From Branchiostoma floridae (lineage: Eukaryota; Chordata; Leptocardii; Amphioxiformes; Branchiostomatidae): DNA of 64,000 nt. Of the stretch, positions 12,030-23,900 are shown piece after piece; within the stretch, counting starts at the first letter, position 1, and each line of letters begins with the position of its first letter. The stretch is from the NCBI RefSeq assembly GCF_000003815.2, contig NC_049982.1, positions 24,166,571 through 24,230,570 on the forward strand, given 5' to 3'. The position numbers and the translations under genes were made by a program. A model generated the notes under the pieces. It had not been told where the DNA came from, did no database searches, and saw only the letters and a list, made by a program, of their open reading frames with translations.

Positions 12030-12440
12030 AATATTCGGTCCTCGTGTTCTGTGTTATGGTCTGTGCACAACTGGCATGTTTATACAAAAAAGCCTACTAG
12101 TAGAGTTTAATTCACTGTTACAGTTGAAAATGGCTATCGGCATTCACGGTGTCTTCCATCCGTGCCAAGTAGCCAGCCCAGCATCTGGATTGGAGTGTGC
12201 TGCGACTGTTAGCTTGCTTATATCCTGCCATTTGATGTCCATGATGGAGCAAAGACTTCACTGATGGAATCGTTCCAAGAGCTTTACTTGTCTCCGCTAT
12301 AGAATCCAATTCTCAGATCCATAGAGAAGGGTGGTGACAATAGCTGCTTTGTAGAGCAGGATTTTGGTAGCCAGACGTAGTTCGTCGTTTTTCCAGACAC
12401 GTTTCTATAGTCTAACAAATGCAGTGCTGGCTTTGGAAAG
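12030..12440 (-). mobile_element. Degraded non-LTR retrotransposon, RT C-terminal region
   Basis: The minus-strand translation gives, across frame shifts, an ALL(Y)GSENWIL-like block, an IKWQD-like block and WAGYLARMEDTVNADS. This order resembles the region after the reverse transcriptase of RTE/I-like LINEs ('LLYGSETW..', 'WQD', 'RWxGHVxRMED'). Frame changes and stops show it is inactive. Confidence 0.6.
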
Positions 12441-12449
12441 AGCACTATA

Positions 12450-13735
12450 CTAAGACCAGTTTAAATAGAAGCTTAGTGGCTGCCGGCGACTAAGTAACAT
12501 GAATGACGACTTAGGCAGTAAAGAGTGCGCTGTCCATCTATGACATAGAGGAGAGAAAGATGTTCAACCCTAAAATTTTTCAGAGTTACAGCGTGCGTGA
12601 TGAGTCCTGAAGTCAGTGTCCCTGCCTCTAGATGTAGATCAAGAGGTTGGAAGTTTGACTCCTGGCTGTTGTCATTCAATGCACGCTACTGGAACTTAAG
12701 ATGGGACGCTAAGCACTGGTCTACTGTTCATTATACTTGCTGAAAAGTCTCAGCTAGGGGAATCTCTGAATTACAATGAACCTATTCTGTACAATCATGT
12801 ACATTATGTCTTCAGTAATATGACCAGTGGAAAAAGCTCTTCAGTGAATTAATTTTGCAAACTGATATTATCATGTTTTCCCCGACAGGGAAAACATTCA
12901 ATGTTTTTGCTGGTGTGAGCTAATATGACTGCCATGACATGTAACTGTTTAAAAACCAAGAAAATGTAGGGTAGACAGAAACCAATAAAGCAATAGAATA
13001 TTTTTTTATAATATATATGAATGTTTAGGGTACTCAAGGTGTACATTGTAGATGAGACATATGTTCTAAAGGTTATGCCATGATCACAAAGGTGAAAGTA
13101 CAAATGATTTGAAACAAGCCCCTTGGGAAAAGGGTGTCCTGAATAATATATGTAAACAGAATGTATGCATGTGGCCTTTAGATCATGTGTTGTGACTCAG
13201 GTCAGGTGACCTTGGTACATTTATATTATAAGATGTTACTGGTAATGACTTTTGTCAAAGAGTTTAAAGAGTTTTATAAAAGTGAAACTCTGAATTATAT
13301 CAGAAATTCGGAAAGGAGATTGGACAAGTCCATCGGCCAAATTGAAAGTGCCAAACTGCTGATCGGGCAATAATTGGATGTTCAGGACTGTGCCCGAGTG
13401 TGTAATTTTCGCACGCATGGGTGTGATTTTTCCACAGATACATGTACAATGTACAAGTGGGAAGACATCGGTCCACTAATTTGAATTAAAGGATTTCCTT
13501 GCTGCAGTAAAGATGCATTTGTATTGTCGGCCTGTGGAAAATTTGATTGTGCTAGTAGATTTGTCCAACCGCAGGAAATATACCACAGGGGTTCCTCATA
13601 TGACACAACCAGATGGCATGCACTTTCATCACTTTTATGCTTCATTGGCGTGTGGCATGTATTTAACTCCCCTGAGAATTGACAGTGACACGTGATGTGT
13701 GTAATTCCTTGCCAAGTGTGATGCTGACACGCAGA
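12450..13735. other. No gene recognised
   Basis: Short chance frames only. A tRNA-like B-box stretch (GGAAGTTTGACTCC) at about 12650 may be part of an old SINE. Confidence 0.4.
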
Positions 13736-13742
13736 GGTTAAC

Positions 13743-13747
13743 ACACA

Positions 13748-13800
<53 letters not shown>

Positions 13801-14130
13801 GCACACGCACACATACACGCAAATACAAACACACACACAAACACACATGTGCGCGCACACACGCATACTAGTACACACACATACACTCAGAAACACACCC
13901 ACTCACACACAGACACATCCACGCACACCCACACAGTCACACACATATACACACACACATACACACACATATGCACGTATACATACACACACAGACAGAC
14001 ATGCACGCACACACACGGACAGACATGCACACACACACACACACACACGCACACACACACATACGTGTGTACACTCACAATCAAGCACTCACAATCAAAC
14101 ACACACAGACACACAGACATACAAACACGT
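13743..14130. repeat. (CT)n followed by (CA)n-rich microsatellite
   Basis: A CT tract at about 13750-13784 is followed by nearly 350 bp of interrupted CA repeats. Frames across it read as His/Thr or Val/Cys runs and are artefacts. Confidence 0.97.
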
Positions 14131-14139
14131 AAGGACTCC

Positions 14140-15385
14140 CTATGGGTTTGCCTGCTTCCCCAGTGTAGCAACCCAGATAATACCCCTGACCTTATTATGT
14201 ACCCTTTGGTCTGGTTTGGGCAGGGGCATGTTCTACCCTGCAATACCTGTTCCATTATGTTATTTGTCCCATAATTTGCAACCTAAAGAGCATGTCACAA
14301 TGCGTCACAATCACAAAATGTTTATTATGATCAGTCTATGGACATGCAGGGAGGTATTGTTTTCTGTCTAATGTGTGTGCGTCCATAATTATTTTAATAT
14401 TTTGGAGTGACAGCTTTGAGACAGAAGAGGAATTAGGAAATGGACAGAATATAGTTAGGAATTCACAATAATGAATAAAGCAAGAAATCGGAGGTATGAA
14501 GTCTTTGATTTCTCATTACAGTATACTCTCCATTATGCAAAGGTCCTACTTTGCACAATCTGTATCCACTGTGAAGAATATTGAACCTTAACATTATGCT
14601 AGATGTTAATAACATTGTCTGTGAAGGCATTATCAGGCACTATGCTCAGCCTAGAATTAAATGTAAGTGTACACAGTGGTTAGTTGAATGTCCAAAAGAG
14701 ACCTCTAGCAGGTAGAGTCGGTGTGACAGGCTCTATTTTTATCTTAAAGCCCAACTGAAGGCCCCAAATATATCTACCCTGTGGAACCCCAGGGTCTTCT
14801 ATCCATTATGCCTGTTGGTAAGTGTGTCACTGCAATAGTCAATCATTCTTTGGATTTTGAATTGCGCTAGCTGCTTTTTACTCAAATGTTGGGTGAAATA
14901 TAGCAAAGATGCAGACAAATTCTCCCATTGTGGTAGCTGCAAAATAGAAGAATTTCGTGTGTTAGCACAGTGGAGTAGTATGCTATTTGTGTGCAATAAT
15001 TGTCCTATTTTTGTGCTCCTAGATGTTTTTTTCTGGAAGTCATTGCAATAAGTCATTGCCTCTTTCAATTTTTGAAATGAATAATTGACCTTTGAACCTC
15101 AGATACCCACCTGAAAATATGATGCTTGTCATCAGTAAAAACATGAAGCCTTTGGGTCAGTTGATATACTGGTGGTCAGTATAATGTTTAATATATAGTT
15201 CTCCAGTTCAGACATGTAGATATGATTCAACTACAATTTAACAAGAGTCTTTTAAAAGCTTTGAAAATATTAGTTGCATAATTCATGAATACTGTTACAG
15301 TTAATGTTTGCTGTGCATAAATTTTGTGGCATGGTTCAATTGAAAAATTTGCAAAATCTTCGAGTTTGCTGTTCAACCAGTTGAC
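14140..15385. other. No gene recognised
   Basis: AT-rich sequence. No exon with matching splice sites and no repeat boundary was identified. Confidence 0.4.
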
Positions 15386-15387
15386 GA

Positions 15388-15598
15388 TAGTTCACCTTTA
15401 TTCGCGGGGTAACCTATATCCATTGTACCTAAAAAAAGGATATTTAGGGATATTACGTAGATGGATGGTGGTTTCAAATTGCATTTTGTTTTCTCAAAAT
15501 AATGTAGTTTGAGACCATCATCCGCCGACTTGATATCCCAAAATAAACTGGTGTTAAATACAACGGATAAAGGTTACCCCGCGAATAAAGGTGAACTA
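15388..15598. mobile_element. MITE, GTTCACCTTTATCCGCGGGG family, copy 1
   Basis: Terminal inverted repeats GTTCACCTTTATTCGCGGGG and the complement ending AATAAAGGTGAAC bound about 210 bp. The interior has a second inverted pair (TGGTGGTTTCAAA / TTTGAGACCATCA). Other copies in this window: 29780-29972, 56095-56290, 57570-58660 (split) and 62752-62960. No coding capacity. Confidence 0.85.
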
Positions 15599-15599
15599 G

Positions 15600-16590
15600 C
15601 GTTATATAAATGTAATGGAATTATGCTTAGTACCTGTTTGCAGGGGTGATAAGTGTGCCATCAAGCCTTGAACTTCATAGATGTTACAGATATTTAGAGA
15701 TTTACAGTAGCCAACAACTGGTATGGGAATGATCCAATTATGGGGGTGTGATTAGTCTACTTAGGCTATTATTGTCAGATGTGAGTTATTTTTAGCCTTA
15801 AGAGTAATTCAGTTAAAGATGTTTGTATAAAATATGATATATAGCCAGATAGAAGAAAAGGTTTCTATCAATAAAACATGTAATATTTGGTGGGACAATG
15901 GTTGGCCATGCTTTATATGAAATGACAGATTATCATAAGCTCGTTGCTCCCAATCTATATGTTAATGCATTATGAATAGCACTGTGTATATGACTCCAAT
16001 ATTCAGTCCATATCTAGGTTCTATTTTAGAACTGTGAAATTTGATTACTCTAGTGCCGTTACATTGAGCCTAGTGATAATTTGTCCCCATTTAGCCATTT
16101 GGCAAGCTGTATTACTTGAAGTGAAGGAAATATCTTTGAAGTAATTGTGGAATTTTTACTGATTATTAGTCATATTCTCTTTACTGCATTCCACTCTGCT
16201 CAGTACAGTCCTTAAATCTATGGGGGCCTGCATCCCCTCTTTCTGTAAGACATAATCACAACGGTCTAATTTGGTATAATTTGTAATCAAACAGTTCTAA
16301 TTCACCATAGAGCACAATCTGTGGTTAGCTGAATGCCTTTGGGATGTTTATGAGTCTACTGTAGTGTGGAATGAGTGCCGATGATTTTGCGCTATTCGTC
16401 AATGCACTTTAATCCCCCACAAAGACCACCATATACATGTGGGTCACACTCAGGTCCCCTCTAGCCATGCAGAATGCCAGAATGTTGTTAAGGCTTTTGT
16501 TAAGTGTTAACAGAACCATTAATTCTTGCAATATAATATGATCCCAGATACAGGGTATGTATATATATTAAAAAAGGGCTTGTCCTTTTG
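15600..16590. other. No gene recognised
   Basis: AT-rich sequence with no supported gene, RNA or repeat. Confidence 0.4.
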
Positions 16591-16951
16591 CAGGGCTCGA
16601 AATTCATTTTGGGGATTAGGTGCACTGGTGCACCCAGCTTTAAAAATTGGGTGCACCAAAAAAATTTTGGGTGCACCACTTAAATGCAAGTAGAATGTCA
16701 GAAAAACCTAATAATAAAACTCAGTTACAAGCTGTTAAATTCTTAAACAAGTAACACGACAGACATTTTATTATCTTTCTAACACTTAGATGTCAAGAAT
16801 ATGATGTATACTAGTATACTTTGATATCTTTACATACATAAGCCTATGAAAATATTTGGGTGCACCCTGTGCACCCACAGAAAATAATTGGGTGCACAGC
16901 TCTAATTTGGGGTGCACCTGGGTGCACATGCACCCAGTATTTCGAGCCCTG
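16591..16951. mobile_element. hAT-like nonautonomous element with GGGTGCACC repeats
   Basis: Ends are CAGGGCTCGAAAT and ATTTCGAGCCCTG. Inside each end, GGGTGCACC or its complement occurs many times (near 16615-16680 and 16858-16935). Short CAGGG termini with clustered subterminal repeats are typical of hAT elements. Flanks share TTTTG but I cannot confirm an 8-bp duplication. Confidence 0.7.
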
Positions 16952-16954
16952 TTT

Positions 16955-19900
16955 TGGAACAAATTACTGAGTTTGTTGATTAGCATTTTGTGACCATTTT
17001 CAGAATCTTTAGATGCAGGGCAATTTCCTTAATGTTATTGTGGTGTGCGACCTAATTTTTGAAAATCTTCATTGTATGTGATACCTGTATTCCTGGTCTT
17101 TCTAATATGTCTCTTACTTGTTTTAGTCTATGTCAAATAAGTGCAGAATGATTGTATGATGACCCTTTGGAGTATCATTATTACCCGGTAGTGTCTGTGA
17201 AACCAGTTTTATGATTCCTGTTGCACTAAAATAGTTGGATGTACAATTTGGCTGTTATGATCATGATTTTGATAATACGTATTTCATTGCACAATAATTG
17301 TAGTGGAAACAATGCATGGCAAATTGCTATACCGCTCTCAACAACAAGTGTGAAATTCCATTTATTTTGACATATGGTATGCTATGCAACAGATTATGCA
17401 GATTTATTGCAACATTATGTTTGACCATAATAAATTCCAATTCTTATTTATGTCATGTTAGATTTAGAGGGATGTTGTGTTAGATTTTGTTGCATACATT
17501 TCTTAATAATGTTGTCTCATTTCATTTTTTATTTTCTATTTAATTAATCTCAATAACTTTACGTTAAAAAAATCTATATTCTATTTGCATTTTGTTATTT
17601 CATAATGTTTGACAGGGATATAATTTTCCTTGATACAGACCATAGCATGGAATCTGATGCATTTCTTAAAGAATGACCTTTTTAAATGAGGGTACATCAA
17701 TGGAATCCTTTGCTTTTCTTTTCTTGAAGCATTTACAATTTAAAGATTGGTGTGCTGGTATGTGGTTACCATACCCGTCTATATTCTGCTTCTCACTATG
17801 GTATATGACAAACTGCTCATCACATTTGGTGCAATGTTTGGAATCACCCCCCTGTCAAGCATGGCCCCCATACTGTATACCCATATGGGTTGATAATGGC
17901 GAGTGAATAAATTATGATGATACCTTCAAATGAACCAATGGGTGGAGAGATTAGGGGAATGTTATTACAGCTAGTGTGTCCCCGGCCTATGTTGCCTTCT
18001 GGTGGTCAGGATTGTGAGGTTTTCTCCTGAACCAGCTAAGGACGGCGTCCATCCTTTTTGTTGTTGTGTAATCGTGTAAGTACGGCTTCATTATAGACAT
18101 CTCAATACGTTCGTGTCTGAAAATAATGACCATGATAGATATAAGATACATTGTTGGTGATCTAGAGTGATTTTTTGGCTCTATTTTGGGTTGTAGGTTG
18201 TCCGTTAACATGAAATCTTCCATATCCTAGCCCCTATGGATGTGTAACGCTTGAGGTACATTTTGCACACTGCTATATCGTGGACCAGTGAACACCATGT
18301 ATGGCTGAAACGGCCTCCATTGAAATACAGGATGTTGTTATGTTACATCACAAATACAGGCATACCTATACTAGTGAGGAATTTCTCACTTTGTGCTCTA
18401 TATGTCAGCATTTTATAGCATGCATTTTTCAGTTGTGGCAGAGAGGTACAAAAAGGGATTGTTGGTTTTTAGATAGTTATGATTTGGACTTCCAATTTTG
18501 ATATCATGTGAAGATACGGTGTTTATGGTCAATCGATAAATGCCGCACTGTATTAGCTCAGTGGGTTTAAGGCACTAAAGATGAGGGGAGTAATTGCATG
18601 CAGCATTTACTAAGGTTATGAATATTTACTCAGCACATAAATAGACAATGTTGACATTTTTTAGAATAATTAATATGGCCATTTCTTAATGTTTAGACAG
18701 AAAATTATACTATGTTTTACCATTCAAAACAATTTTCTAGTGCAAATGTGTAATCTGCAAATGATTATATTACACTGGAATTTACATAATTATCTTTCAC
18801 GTTTTACCAATCAGTTCCTATGGCACAGGTTCCATGATCTATTATATTTTGTGAATAAGCCTTGTTAGGTTTGCAGGTCACAGGTAGATATATGTTTATT
18901 TATGGCCCAACCTATCATGTAGGGGAAGAACCCATTATATTCAGGCCCTGGGGAGTTATCAAAACAAACATTGACCTGGTAAATTTCTTCAAGGTTTTGT
19001 CATGAGAACATTATTTCATAATTTATCACAACTTTTTTTATCATGCTGGCATTTCTGGCTTATGTATTTGTCATGTTAGTGCTCATAAATTGAGCGTGAT
19101 ATTTTGCAGGATGTGAATTCCCCAGACACCGGTTAGCATAGAAAGCAATAGGTTGAATGTAGCATTTTAAAGGTTGCATTTTTGGTCAGTTGGCAGAGAG
19201 CATCAGACAAACTAATAGTGATAGGTTAATGATTTATAAGTTCTAGAAAGATAGGATTTTTTTTACATTCCAGAAGAAATGTTTGGACACCCCAGTTGCT
19301 ATATTTTTTACTGGGTGGCTATGAGTATGAATTTTCAGTTGTAGATTTGAAAAAAAATGATTAAGAATTTATGTTTTAGAGTTAACTCGGATAGCATTAG
19401 CATCAATAAGAGAAAATTTTATATCATTTGAAATAATGTTTCAGAAATACATTCATTTCTTTTTACAATTTTAGTGTTTTTTTTTCATACCATCCTTTAG
19501 TGGTCTGTTTGCTTGGCGTGAAATTTGAACAGCAAATAATATATTGTCAGGAACATAAGTGTAAAAAGGGTGGAAGATCTATCCAGATTTGCTTTGTGTC
19601 ATTTAGCCTACTTTTACCATCCTAATCAGAAGATCAGTCTCTCCAGAGCTTCTTTGGAATTGCCAGATGTAACCGCTGGCCTATGGCCATGCAAGTTCTA
19701 TCTTGTAATACCATGGTATTGGGGATAACATCATTAGCTCTGATCCAATCATTGATCAGCCTTCATCATGGGGCAATGTCCCTATTGTGCCAAGCTATTT
19801 TCTTGCTTTTTTGTTTATGTCTTATGTGTTGCAAGCAGGGATATTTTGCTGTATATGCTCGAGCGTGTGTCTAGGTTATGGTACATGACCACAAGTAAGG

Positions 19901-19955
19901 CTAAATATGGACAAATTCCTATGCGGATAACTCTTGCCAGTATGCAAACAGTGTT
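16955..19955. other. No gene recognised; likely KChIP 5' intron or upstream region
   Basis: AT-rich, no exon with both splice sites. The KChIP fragment begins downstream with a phase-1 acceptor, so its first exon or exons lie here, further upstream, or outside the window. I could not identify one. Confidence 0.4.
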
Positions 19956-19964
19956 TTTTGTTTC

Positions 19965-20640
19965 AGTGCCTGTGATGTGGATAGTTTCAGTACCAAGGAC
20001 AGGCATGTTTGGTTGTGAGTGGACTGTGTTCAGCAACAATGACAGATGTGGTTATCTGTGTGTGGATGGTGTTTAGCAACAGGGATTAGGTATGTTTACC
20101 TGTGTGTGGATGGTGTTCAGCAACAGGGACGGGTATGTTTACCTGTGTGGATGGTGATTAGCAACAGGGATGGGTGTGTTTACCTGTGAGGATGGTGTTT
20201 AGCAATAGGGACAGGTATGTTTACCTGTGTGGATAGTGTTAAGCAATAGGGACAGGTATGTTTACCTGTGTGGATGTGTTTAGCAACAGGGACAGGTATG
20301 TTTACCTGTATGTGGATGGCATTTAGCACCAGGTACAGGTATGTTTACCTATGTATGATGGTATTCAGCACCAAGGACAGGTGGGTTACCTGTGTGTGGA
20401 TTGTGTTCAGCACCAAGGACAGGTATATTTGCCTGTGAGTGGATGGTGTTCAGCAACAATGAGAGGTGTGGTTATCTGTAAGTGGATGGTGTTCAGCACT
20501 AGAAATAGGTGCTTTTACCTGTGTGTGGATGGTGTTCAGCACCAGGAATAGGTGCTTTTACCTGTGTGTGGATGGTGTTCAGCACCAGGAATAGATATTT
20601 TTATCTGTGTGAGGATGGTGTTCAGCACGAAGGACAGGTG
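19965..20640. repeat. 41-45-bp minisatellite next to a KChIP exon
   Basis: About 14 units of the form GGACAGGTATGTTTACCTGT followed by GTGTGGATGGTGTTCAGCAA, with unit lengths of about 41-45 bp. The last unit ends about 150 bp before the acceptor at 20785-20786. Frames across it are repetitive and not genes. Confidence 0.9.
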
Positions 20641-20786
20641 CCTGTCTTTGCACTTCTCATTCGAACAGGTTCTAAAGTGACATGCTGTGTAGAGAAATGG
20701 AAAACTTGAATAAGTGTCTTATCTCTTTTTGCCCAATATACCAGTATTACAAATCTAAACAGTAAACTCTCTTGTTGATTCTACAG

Positions 20787-20911
20787 AAAATGAGATTGAC
20801 GATCTCGAGATGCAGGTGATGCGATATAAGCCAGAGGGCATTGATGAGCTGGTACGCAACACCAAGTTCACCAAGAAGGAGCTCCAGATCATGTACAGGG
20901 GCTTCAAACAG
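20787..20911 (+). CDS. KCNIP: KChIP exon: start of conserved core
   Basis: 125 nt, acceptor CTACAG|AA, donor AAACAG|GTTGGT. Encodes [20 protein letters not shown] and then [17 protein letters not shown], the helix that precedes EF-hand 1. Enters in phase 1, ends in phase 0. Confidence 0.93.
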
Positions 20912-23900
20912 GTTGGTGAAATGATGATCTGGTTTCATTACAGATATTCTACGGCCACGGTTATTTGATTTTTTATCTCTCGGATTTAAAAATAATACAA
21001 TAAAAAAAGATCACAAACGTTCAGCATTCAACCCATTCAAATGACACAAACTGTTGGAACATGTGCTCACATGTTCCAACAATAACAATAACACATAGAT
21101 GTTTCTAAATTGTTCTAAATAAAGAGATATTTGTACCGTTACTTTCCCAATGTTTCCAACATATCCTGATAGGTTCAAACATGTTCAAACTTTCATTTTC
21201 AATTGTTTGAACAATTTAGAACTTTCGTGACTGAAATATTCTTTTACTTAGAATAGTTCAAACTTAATACAAATATTATTTCAAAACCCTCTCGGTGACT
21301 CTGAATCGACTCTAGAAAATATTTAGAACATCACAATGATGTTATAAACAGTTCTAAACAGTTACTTATCACAATTATAAAGATTTCCAAGTTGTTGAAA
21401 CAAAAGGCAAGAAACACCCTCTTGGTAATGTGGAATTGACTCTATCTTCTGTGTCCATTTTTTACAAGTCACTTAAATTATGACTACCATCACTTTAAGT
21501 TTGACTAAATTTTGGACTCATCATCAATTAAACAGAGTCCACGTCTTTCTGCATTAAACCACCTCGTATCTCCCTCCCCAAGATGCCAACACAGTAAAAC
21601 ACCACACACTGTTTAGGGGGAGCCGTCTGCTCCAGGCACGCCACGGTATGGAATTTAATGAAAAACTTAATTTTTTCCTTCCGCTAAATACACAATAGTA
21701 TATCGAAACAAGCAGCAAAGTACAACTTTCAATACAAGAAAACACTCCAAGATTACTGTAATAACAGTCGATACAAATATGAACTCGGAAGAAGTGATCA
21801 AGTCAAACTGACTAAATTGTTTGCCGGCTACGCAACCCCCAAAAAAACCTTCCATGACAAAGGCCAAAAAAATAGGGGACGTACACCAGAGCCCAATGCA
21901 AACAATATCTCCTCTGGGATTTCTTGCTAAAATTAAACAACGATAATCTCGAGAAGTTCTTCCGTAGTAGCTGTCGTGCCTGGAAGCAAGGCCTCGAATG
22001 AAGAATCAACCTTCAGTCCTCCTTTTGTCTTCTCACAGCACCTGCTGTCCACCTGTTCTCATTAATCAACAGTCACCTGTGCATAACTCAAACACACAAT
22101 GTGTTAATGCAGAAAGTGAATTTCACGCTAATGACTTCGTCAAACGCTAGAAATTAGTATTTTCTGAATGTTACAATTTTGCCATTAATCAATGCATCAA
22201 AAGTTGAAAATTCATTGTTCAAAAGACTAAAACATCCTGGTATGTTGGCTTTGAGTTTCCTGTTGTGGCATTCATGCCTGTATCTGAATTTCTGCATCAT
22301 CTTTATTTCTGTTTCATTTGCCCAGGAATAATCTGAGATCAGGGAGAATAGTTTGGCATGGCCTAATTCATGTACTGAAGTTATGCACCGTGTAATATGT
22401 ATATGGCATGGGCCAATTTGCACCTTAACACATTAATCACATATTGATCTGTGAATGTTTTAATGTGAAAACCACTTTGGCTCTGTCGTATTGATCCGAT
22501 GATGATATGCCCACACCAATTTATCGCAAAATTCCATATTTGCAGATCAATATGCGATGGTGATAATCACTATGTTAGATATGCACTAATTGGCAAAATT
22601 TAACAATACCTGCAGTCAAACTAGATGACTGTATTCTTATGAGAAAACATTTATCATTGGATGAAATAGAATTATCGAATCATCAAGCACTATGATGCAA
22701 AAAATAAAGTCTAAAATGTTGTGCAGCTGCAATTCTTGAAGTTGCGGTGGTTTTAGGTTCATTGCATTTTTGTAGTGCTACATGTATATGATTGTGACTG
22801 TAGTGCTACTGCAAACTTAAAACCACTGCAAATACTCCATTTTCACCCTACTGCACAATTCAAACACTGCAATCTTTAAGCCATTTTACAACGCTACTCT
22901 CAATCTTTACTACTATTATTATGATGATAATGTTATAGTTGTTGTGTCTTGTTACGAATATTTTGTTACATTGATTCGTTGTTATCAAAATTATGCACTG
23001 TTATCATATTCCTTAGTGCTGTGTGTGGTCATAAAATGCTTTTGATTTGGTACTTGTATTGAAAATATGTTGACTGAAGAAATGATTTTTTGTTTATGCA
23101 TGTATGTATGTATGTATACTTACTACCCCCTTTAGAATCCAACACACAGGACACTGAGGTGGCTGCACTGGCTGACTCATGAAGATCCATGCTGCAGCTG
23201 TAAATGCACTGTTTTGTTTCCTTTCCTCTCATTCCGTTCCAATCTTTAAAATTTGATCATAATCTTAAGATGATAAGCAAGTTCAATTCAAGCAACTGGG
23301 TAGGTTTTGGAGTTGCTTGAGAAACTATCACCTGGATGTCTAACCTACATTAACTAATCTTAAGAGGACATGTGAAACGTACATGTAGGCAACAAACCAT
23401 TATAGATATAAAAGAACAAAGAAATACTATGGAACCAAAATTTGTGAGCAAACACATGTCCACCATTGTTGCAGAATTCAATTTTGGGTGGTAAATTATA
23501 TCCTTTGAAAGTCACAAAATACTGTTTTATCCATTTTTTTCTTGATCGGAAATCATAATGACTAAAATGGGTATTTGTCAAAAATGACTAGAACACACCT
23601 TTAGAAAACTTCCTTTCCTTTTTTTACAAAACATGTACTGACACGAGGGCTGCTGTTCACTTTTTCAGGAGTGTCCGACGGGCCTGGTAAATGAGGACAC
23701 TTTTAAGAGCATTTATTCCGAGTTCTTTCCCCAAGGAGGTAAGTCCGTCGTCCTTACGTCCCTAAGGGCACCCGCAAGAAGTTCTTATTTCACACCTTTC
23801 ACTTCTTGCAGGAGTGTCCAACAGGCCTGGTTAATGAGGATGCTTTCAAGGAGATTTATGCACAGTTCTTCCCACAAGGAGGTCAGTGGGGTATATGTTG

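Noticed and set aside
13382-14371. Open frames of up to 174 codons with His/Thr and Val/Cys runs
   Set aside because: They cross the CT and CA microsatellite and have no other support.
19683-20076. MGQCPYC.. frame considered as a possible lipid-modified KChIP N-terminal exon
   Set aside because: It does not end at a phase-1 donor compatible with the acceptor at 20786 and runs into the minisatellite.
21554-22009. Overlapping minus-strand frames in a KChIP intron
   Set aside because: No splice-site support and no recognisable domain.
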